Assembly (NCBI GenBank): GCA_021163945.1
Contig: JAGGTC010000206.1
Location: 1-10,396, forward strand
From: Deltaproteobacteria bacterium
GTDB lineage: Bacteria; Desulfobacterota; Desulfofervidia; Desulfofervidales; DG-60
Length of the DNA: 10,396 nt
Reading direction: 5' to 3'
Every line of letters starts with the position of its first letter. The stretch's first letter is position 1. This document shows, one piece after another, positions 6,208 to 10,396 of this stretch. Position numbers and translations under genes: made by a program. The notes below the pieces were generated by a model. That model did not search any database, was not told the origin of the DNA, and saw only the letters and a list, made by a program, of their open reading frames with translations.

Positions 6208-6650
6208 TAACCCCTCAAGGGGACACAGAGCACAGGACAAGGCAAAAGCCTTACCACCTTTTCAGCTGTACTACCAAAGAAGATACGCTCTAAATCCCTT
6301 TGACCCAAACGTCCATAACCACCCATGACGATAAGGTCAACTGCCAATTCCTTTGCTTTTTTTATAATCTCTTGAAAGGGTATGCCCTCTGCTATGAGGT
6401 ATTTTACTTGATGTATCCCCTCACCCAGGAATTTTTTTAATTCTCTTTCATGAATCATCCATATATTTTCTCTTATCTCTTTATTTGAGATGGAGGAGAC
6501 CTCTTCCAGATCATTCATAAGGCCCTGATCAATAACATGCAAAACAATTACCTCTGCATCAAATCTATCAGCCAAGTGGAATGCATATTTTAAGGCCGCC
6601 TTGGAACACTCAGAAAAGTCTGTAGGTACCAAAATGCTTTTAATCTCCAT
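6207..6650 (-). CDS. Universal stress protein, UspA family
   Basis: UspA-fold proteins are small cytoplasmic dimers, many of which bind ATP and help cells survive starvation or stress. This one has 147 residues. It opens with KSILVPTDFSECSKAAL (4-20, D11 conserved) and has the strand VIVLHVID (34-41). It ends with the nucleotide loop VMGGYGRLG..., FFGSTAEKVVR and PCPVLCVP. The ATP motif is normally G-X2-G-X9-G-(S/T). Here G110-X2-G113 is followed by 12 residues before G126-S127, apparently a QRD insertion at 117-119, so ATP binding may be altered. It is the last gene of the leftward block, 53 bases after the lipoprotein gene. AGGGG lies directly against the ATG, an unusually close ribosome binding site. 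Confidence 0.93.
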   Translation of the reverse strand: MEIKSILVPTDFSECSKAALKYAFHLADRFDAEVIVLHVIDQGLMNDLEEVSSISNKEIRENIWMIHERELKKFLGEGIHQVKYLIAEGIPFQEIIKKAKELAVDLIVMGGYGRLGQRDLERIFFGSTAEKVVRLLPCPVLCVPLRG

Positions 6651-6703
6651 CCCCTAATTTATAAGTATCGGATTTTTACCAAAAATATCTGGACTTAAAT
6701 ATT

Positions 6704-7213
6704 CTATAGATTTCTCTTAAGCATTGACTCTAAAACAGAATCAAAAACATCATCTGTAGCACTTATCCAATAGACCCATTTTCCTCTTTGGAAAACAGCA
6801 TGGGCCTTCCCTATCCCCCAAAACATATATATCTTTATCCCTTGCCTGCTCCTTTCTTTAAAATGGTGAAATGGTGTCTTTGGATTGCTCTTTATCCTAT
6901 TCATCATAATTTCAGTTTGTTTAAGTGCTATTTGCTCGTTATCTGCCTCTGATAGCCAGATGACGGCCTCCCTCCAATTTCCCTCCTCAAAACTACCTCT
7001 ATAATAGGCAATAAATCCTTTTTTTATATGAATTTGCCTACCATGAAGTTTATTTATCTCCTCTATAGCCTTTTTACCTTCAATCAATTTGATAAGGTGG
7101 AGATTGGGTAATGTCTCTGGAAATATAGAATTGGGCTTTGGTTTTTTCCCACAGCCTATAAAGATAAAAAGGAGCAGAACCTGACATATTATTAAAATAT
7201 CCCTTTTTCTCAT
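6704..7213 (-). CDS. Predicted lipoprotein, unrecognised family
   Basis: I do not recognise a named family. The 169 residues begin with a basic start (MRKR), a hydrophobic run (about residues 6-20) and a lipobox-like FIGC, with C21 the predicted lipidated residue. It is therefore probably anchored in the cell envelope, facing the periplasm. The mature part has a helix around KAIEEINKLHG (48-58) and a strand-rich region: GFIAYYRGSFEEGNWREAVI at 66-85, then KIYMFWGIGKAHAVFQRGKWVYWI at 127-150. Aromatic residues are frequent. The last helix is DDVFDSVLESML. It starts two bases after the nucleotidyltransferase-like gene, so the two are likely co-translated. The -3 Phe in the lipobox is atypical but tolerated. 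Confidence 0.75.
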   Translation of the reverse strand: MRKRDILIICQVLLLFIFIGCGKKPKPNSIFPETLPNLHLIKLIEGKKAIEEINKLHGRQIHIKKGFIAYYRGSFEEGNWREAVIWLSEADNEQIALKQTEIMMNRIKSNPKTPFHHFKERSRQGIKIYMFWGIGKAHAVFQRGKWVYWISATDDVFDSVLESMLKRNL

Positions 7214-7215
7214 AT

Positions 7216-7638
7216 CTAATTTTTCCCAAAGATAAATTCAGACCTTTGTTTTTCTGAGGAAAACTTCCCTACCCTCCTCAATATGTAAAGCTCATATTCA
7301 TCAGCCTCATATTCATTACGGAAAAATAGCCTCTCTCCATGAATAATATTGGCGGCAAGGAAGGGGTTTGATTCGGGAATAACTACTAAATTTACTTTGT
7401 CCACACCTAGGAAGCTCTGTAATGCCACCTTTAAAAATACCCTTTCTCTAAATCTAAGACGTTTGCCAGGTATTGGCCTTACCCCAATCTCTATGTTTAG
7501 AGAATCTGGAGAGATAAACCTTTTCTTTCCAGATACCCAATCCATTACCTCCTTTGCCCGATTGCCAAATACATAAAGGATATCTATATCAAAATCCCTA
7601 CAAATCCTTTCTAGAATATCCCTTCTTATATTTGACAT
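7216..7638 (-). CDS. Degenerate MNT-type nucleotidyltransferase-fold protein
   Basis: The 140 residues follow the layout of minimal nucleotidyltransferases (polymerase-beta fold; MntA antitoxin-like). They have ILYVFGNRAKE at 20-30, a strand SLNIEIGVRP at 46-55, and VDKVNLVVIPESNPFLAANIIHGERLFF at 79-106, ending with the family-typical I..G..L. The key residues are changed. The usual GS(R) motif is GN (25-26), and the paired aspartates of the SDxDLAV strand are N48 and E50. D80 may or may not replace the third acidic residue. Catalysis is therefore doubtful, and the protein may be a binding or scaffold relative. No HEPN-domain toxin gene, the usual partner, is adjacent. Instead it sits between ksgA (40 bases upstream) and the lipoprotein gene (2 bases downstream). 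The family call is by motif layout, moderately sure. Confidence 0.6.
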   Translation of the reverse strand: MSNIRRDILERICRDFDIDILYVFGNRAKEVMDWVSGKKRFISPDSLNIEIGVRPIPGKRLRFRERVFLKVALQSFLGVDKVNLVVIPESNPFLAANIIHGERLFFRNEYEADEYELYILRRVGKFSSEKQRSEFIFGKN

Positions 7639-7678
7639 ATCAAGGCCATATCATATATAGACCAGTATCTCAAAATAA

Positions 7679-8524
7679 TCAAGCTAAAAAATGCTCTATC
7701 TTTTTATATATCTCTACATAAAGGGTGGGCTCTATTTGTTCAGGACGCATCCCAAAGACAGAGAGATCGGCCAATATCGCCTTCAACTGGGCTTGAGGTA
7801 CTATTGCCTCTTTCCTTAAGGCATTATAGATTGTCTTTCTCCTTTGGGAAAATGCAGTCTTTAGAAGCCTAATAAACCTCTTCTCCCTGGATTTGTCCAA
7901 TATCTTTTCTTCCTCCCAAATTATTTTTATTACATCAGAACCTACCTTTGGCACAGGATAAAAACTCTCTGGTAACAACTGCAATAAGGTCTCTATTTTT
8001 GCAAATAGGTTAAAGACAATTGTTAAAATACCATAATCCTTGCAGCCTGGTCTTGCGGTTAGGCGCTTTACTACCTCCTTTTGTAACATAATGGTAGTAT
8101 CTGATAAGACACTGCTGTTTTCTAAAAGGAGGAAGAGTAATGGGGCACTGATATAATAGGGGAGGTTTCCCAGGATCTTTATCTTTTTATTATATTTTTT
8201 AGAAATGCTATAATAATCAAATTTTAGTGCATCCCCTACCCAAATATCTACATTTTTAATGCTGGCCTTCTTGATCTCATTTTTAAGGGCCCCTGCCAAT
8301 CCTTTGTCATATTCAATGGCAATTACACCCTTTGCCCTTTTTGACAAGGGGATGGTAAGGGCGCCTAGTCCAGCGCCGATCTCTACTACTATATCATCTG
8401 ATTTAATCCCTGCCGCATCAACTATCTGCTTGGCTGTAAATGGATTGACAAGAAAGTGCTGCCCCAGCCTCTTTTTGGGTTTTAGGTCATACTGCCTCAG
8501 TAGCTTATGAGGTGAGGTAATCAT
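7679..8524 (-). CDS. rsmA: 16S rRNA dimethyladenosine transferase RsmA (KsgA)
   Basis: RsmA/KsgA uses S-adenosylmethionine to dimethylate two adjacent adenines (A1518 and A1519) near the 3' end of 16S rRNA, a late 30S maturation step. In the 281-residue version, motifs are KKRLGQHFL (17-25), the SAM-binding EIGAGLGALT (48-57), the acidic E71 of IAIEYD, GDAL (97-100), the catalytic NLPYYIS (120-126), QKEVVKR (148-154), ESFYPVPKVGS (186-196) and FSQRRKT (225-231). The chosen start is the ATG at 8522-8524, giving the family-typical lead MITSPHKLLRQY. An ATG at 8546-8548 and a TTG at 8549-8551 would extend it by 8-9 residues. None has a good ribosome binding site. The start lies within the end of tsaD (20-base overlap), so translation is probably coupled. 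Confidence 0.95.
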   Translation of the reverse strand: MITSPHKLLRQYDLKPKKRLGQHFLVNPFTAKQIVDAAGIKSDDIVVEIGAGLGALTIPLSKRAKGVIAIEYDKGLAGALKNEIKKASIKNVDIWVGDALKFDYYSISKKYNKKIKILGNLPYYISAPLLFLLLENSSVLSDTTIMLQKEVVKRLTARPGCKDYGILTIVFNLFAKIETLLQLLPESFYPVPKVGSDVIKIIWEEEKILDKSREKRFIRLLKTAFSQRRKTIYNALRKEAIVPQAQLKAILADLSVFGMRPEQIEPTLYVEIYKKIEHFLA

Positions 8525-9509
8525 GGGAAAGTGTGCGGGAGAAGGCATCAAGGTCTAAAGATGCCACATCTCTGTTTTTAAAATGATTATAACCGGCTAC
8601 AGCAATCATGGCTGCATTGTCTGTGCAAAGTTCGGGCCTAGGAAAATAAATTTTTAATGAGTGTGCATCTGCCGCCATTTTCATTTTATGCCTCAATCTT
8701 CCATTTGCAGCCACTCCACCGGCTATCACCAGACGTGACACATTTAGGTCAAGGGCTGCTTGAATAGCCTTTTGTGTTAATACATCTACAATGGCCTCTT
8801 GGAAAGAGGCGGCTACATCCTGTATAAGTGCCTCAGGGTGCCTCTTTAAGTACGTAGCTACGGCTGTTTTTAATCCACTAAAACTGACATTATATTCACC
8901 TTTAGTCAACATAGGCCTTGGAAATGAGATGGCATTAGCATTCCCCTCTTTCGCCAAGGCCTCTATGGAGATACCCCCTGGATAGGGTAGATTCAAGAGC
9001 CTTGCTACTTTATCAAAGGCCTCACCAGCTGCGTCATCCAGAGTTTGTCCCAACCCTTTAAATTTTAAAAAATCCTCTACTAGATAAAGGTTTGTGTGGC
9101 CTCCAGAGATTACCATACCAATAAAAGGAAAATCTATCTCCTTTTCCAAAAAGATGGCCATAAGGTGCCCTTCTAGGTGATTCACGGCCACAAGTGGTTT
9201 TTTTAGGCTATAAGAAAATGCCTTGGCGACACAAATCCCAACCAATAATGAACCTACTAACCCTGGCCCTTGTGTGACAGCAAATACATCTATTTGGTGC
9301 AGTTTTACCTTGGCTGTTTTTAGGGCCTCTTCAACAGTGGGCAGAATTACCTCAACATGCCTCCTTGAGGCCAGTTCTGGTACAACCCCTCCATAGGGCC
9401 TATGGATAGCGACTTGGGAGTAGACTATATTGGATCTTATCTTCCTTCCATCCTCCAATATGGCAACTGCCGTCTCATCACAAGAGGTCTCAATGGCCAT
9501 TATTAGCAT
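8505..9509 (-). CDS. tsaD: tRNA N6-adenosine threonylcarbamoyltransferase TsaD
   Basis: TsaD, with TsaB and TsaE, transfers the threonylcarbamoyl group from TC-AMP to A37 of ANN-decoding tRNAs (t6A), a nearly universal modification. The 334 residues match the family in length. Visible motifs are AIETSCDETAVAI (5-17), GGVVPELASR (40-49), the metal ligands H111 and H115 in NHLEGHLMA, SGGHTN (135-140), LDDAAGEAFDKVARLL (157-172), VSFSGLKT (208-215), AGGVAANGRLR (263-273), and CTDNAAMIA (295-303) with metal ligand D297. The ASKHA fold is complete. ATG 9507-9509 starts 4 bases after the stop of the outer-membrane gene. An in-frame Met at residue 4 is a less likely alternative. The 3' end overlaps rsmA. 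Confidence 0.97.
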   Translation of the reverse strand: MLIMAIETSCDETAVAILEDGRKIRSNIVYSQVAIHRPYGGVVPELASRRHVEVILPTVEEALKTAKVKLHQIDVFAVTQGPGLVGSLLVGICVAKAFSYSLKKPLVAVNHLEGHLMAIFLEKEIDFPFIGMVISGGHTNLYLVEDFLKFKGLGQTLDDAAGEAFDKVARLLNLPYPGGISIEALAKEGNANAISFPRPMLTKGEYNVSFSGLKTAVATYLKRHPEALIQDVAASFQEAIVDVLTQKAIQAALDLNVSRLVIAGGVAANGRLRHKMKMAADAHSLKIYFPRPELCTDNAAMIAVAGYNHFKNRDVASLDLDAFSRTLSHDYLTS

Positions 9510-9513
9510 GTCT

Positions 9514-10302
9514 TTAAAAATTTAGTATATAGGTAATTCCACCTAAAATGCCCCAATCCTCACTTTGTTTATTAAGCCCTACCCTGGTGCCAAAATCAAA
9601 CCGAAATGGACCCCTTTGCCACTGGATTCCCACAGTCAGCCTTGAATAATTATTCTTATAATTGCTTGCTGCCCAGCCACTCACATCTGCCATAAAAATA
9701 AAACTCTTTTTGAGTTGATAGCAAAGGCCAGTAGCATATACAAATATATCATCTTGAGAATGGGCGGTTAGTGGATTCCCCAAGATTCCCAAACCAGCAT
9801 TAGTAAATATATAAGCCCCTTTTATATGCTTAGACAAGAGTAAGATGGAGAAAAAATCAAATTCATCAGTGCCAAATCGCCTTTTATAATCACTATTTGG
9901 CAATTTTGTGGAGATGGCAATAGAAATAGTAGGGGTATTGTTAGTCTCCTTAAAGATCCTTACCTTTCCCATAATACTTAAATCCCCAGAATGCCAACCA
10001 CCATTAAAACGATCAGAATCCCTGTAAATAATGCTATAGTTAAAATCTGCCTCTATATTTTCAGCTAGACCTATCATTAAATCAATGGATGGAAATTCTG
10101 CCTCCCGCCTATGTGTGCCATGCCCCTCAAATGGGAACCACCTCCCCTCACTGTAAGAACCACCCAGTCTAAATTCCACTTGCCTTTTAGGCAGAGGACA
10201 GGCATCTATTGTATATAGTGGCCTTAGATTTTTGGCCAAGGATGCCTCCACAAAGATAAAAGACATGACCAAATACAGCCAGATAATATAGAATTTTTTC
10301 AT
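9514..10302 (-). CDS. Predicted outer-membrane beta-barrel protein
   Basis: From the preferred ATG at 10300-10302 the protein has 262 residues. It begins MKKFYIIWLYLVMSF, a signal peptide likely cleaved near EASLAKN. The rest shows alternating strands (VEFRLGG, IDLMIGL, EADFNYSIIYRD, LSIMGKVRIF, TISIAISTKLP, AYIFTNAGLGILG, RLTVGIQW, FRFDFGTRVGL) and a C-terminal Phe (TYILNF), the usual BAM-recognised beta-barrel ending. The KLPNSDYKRRFGTDEFDF segment and NAGLG strand recall the MetA/phenol-degradation-type transporter barrels. The substrate is unknown. GGGGG six to ten bases before this ATG is a good ribosome binding site. The upstream TTG at 10312-10314 would run through it, so the ATG is favoured. 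It is the first gene of the leftward block. Confidence 0.85.
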   Translation of the reverse strand: MKKFYIIWLYLVMSFIFVEASLAKNLRPLYTIDACPLPKRQVEFRLGGSYSEGRWFPFEGHGTHRREAEFPSIDLMIGLAENIEADFNYSIIYRDSDRFNGGWHSGDLSIMGKVRIFKETNNTPTISIAISTKLPNSDYKRRFGTDEFDFFSILLLSKHIKGAYIFTNAGLGILGNPLTAHSQDDIFVYATGLCYQLKKSFIFMADVSGWAASNYKNNYSRLTVGIQWQRGPFRFDFGTRVGLNKQSEDWGILGGITYILNF

Positions 10303-10396
10303 AATTACCCCCAACTATCTTTGCCACATAATCATATAACACAAAAGAATTCTTATTTTAAGAAAAAAATTTTTGGCACAGGCCTTGCATAAGACA
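10303..10396. promoter_or_regulatory. Divergent control region at the right edge
   Basis: This AT-rich spacer lies upstream of the leftward outer-membrane gene. On the minus strand TATGAT at 10331-10336 could be a -10 element, but no -35 match sits 16-18 bases further upstream. On the plus strand AAGAATTCTT (10345-10354), followed by AAGAA at 10360-10364, forms overlapping inverted repeats, possibly an operator. The rightward sigma-54 promoter lies at 10374-10389. Confidence 0.35.
10374..10389 (+). promoter_or_regulatory. Sigma-54 (RpoN) promoter pointing right
   Basis: TGGCACAGGCCTTGCA matches the sigma-54 consensus TGGCAC-N5-TTGC(A/T) in every core base. The -24 GG (10375-10376) and -12 GC (10387-10388) are exactly 12 bases apart. 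Transcription would start about 12 bases further on, just beyond the window, so the target gene is not visible. Such promoters need a bacterial enhancer-binding ATPase. The T-rich run just upstream and the inverted repeats at 10345-10364 are consistent with a regulatory region, but no enhancer site can be assigned. Confidence 0.75.

Noticed and set aside
7216..7638. MntA-HepT type toxin-antitoxin module
   Set aside because: No HEPN-domain frame with the R-X4-6-H motif is present on either side, and the catalytic residues of the nucleotidyltransferase are substituted.
7639..7678. Internal promoter ahead of the nucleotidyltransferase-like gene
   Set aside because: On the minus strand a TTGAGA and a TATGAT are present, but they are only about 12 bases apart, too close for a sigma-70 promoter.

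Overview
The window looks like ordinary chromosome from an AT-rich, Gram-negative (diderm) bacterium. The diderm signs are a signal-peptide beta-barrel protein ending in Phe, a lipoprotein with a lipobox, and a DnaK carrying the long N-terminal-domain insertion of diderm Hsp70s. Arg is written mostly AGG/AGA and Ile often ATA, as in many AT-rich, often thermophilic, anaerobic lineages. Desulfobacterota-like groups fit, but no rRNA is present and I would not name a genus. Coding density is high; the only gene-poor stretches are about 1-228, 4176-4277 and 10303-10396.

Layout, left to right. (1) 1-228 is debris: a 19-residue reading frame resembling the middle of ubiquitin runs off the left edge, and it abuts a decayed IS110-family transposase fragment. 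(2) 229-3867 is a rightward, overlapping three-gene unit: a small unrecognised protein with a C-X6-C-X2-C-X5-C motif, a UvrA of a divergent subgroup, and an O6-alkylguanine-DNA alkyltransferase (Ogt). Each start lies inside the end of the gene before it, so this reads as a DNA-repair operon. (3) A leftward TIGR04076-type cysteine-rich protein (3876-4175) converges on ogt with 8 bases between stops and diverges from dnaK. (4) dnaK (4278-6170) stands alone rightward, with a strong ribosome binding site and no grpE or dnaJ beside it. A hairpin that works in both directions separates it from the next block. (5) 6207-10302 is entirely leftward. In transcription order it holds an outer-membrane beta-barrel protein, tsaD (tRNA t6A synthesis), ksgA/rsmA (16S rRNA dimethylation), a degenerate nucleotidyltransferase-fold protein, an orphan lipoprotein and a universal stress protein. 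Gaps range from a 20-base overlap to about 53 bases, so it is plausibly one operon. (6) At the right edge, a near-perfect sigma-54 promoter points rightward, out of the window.

The genes fall into two themes: nucleic-acid repair on the left, and protein folding, RNA modification and envelope or stress functions in the middle and right. No complete new defence or mobile system is visible. The items most worth following are the cysteine-motif protein coupled to uvrA and ogt, the ubiquitin-like stretch at the left edge, the nucleotidyltransferase with altered catalytic residues and no HEPN partner, and the sigma-54 promoter at the right edge.
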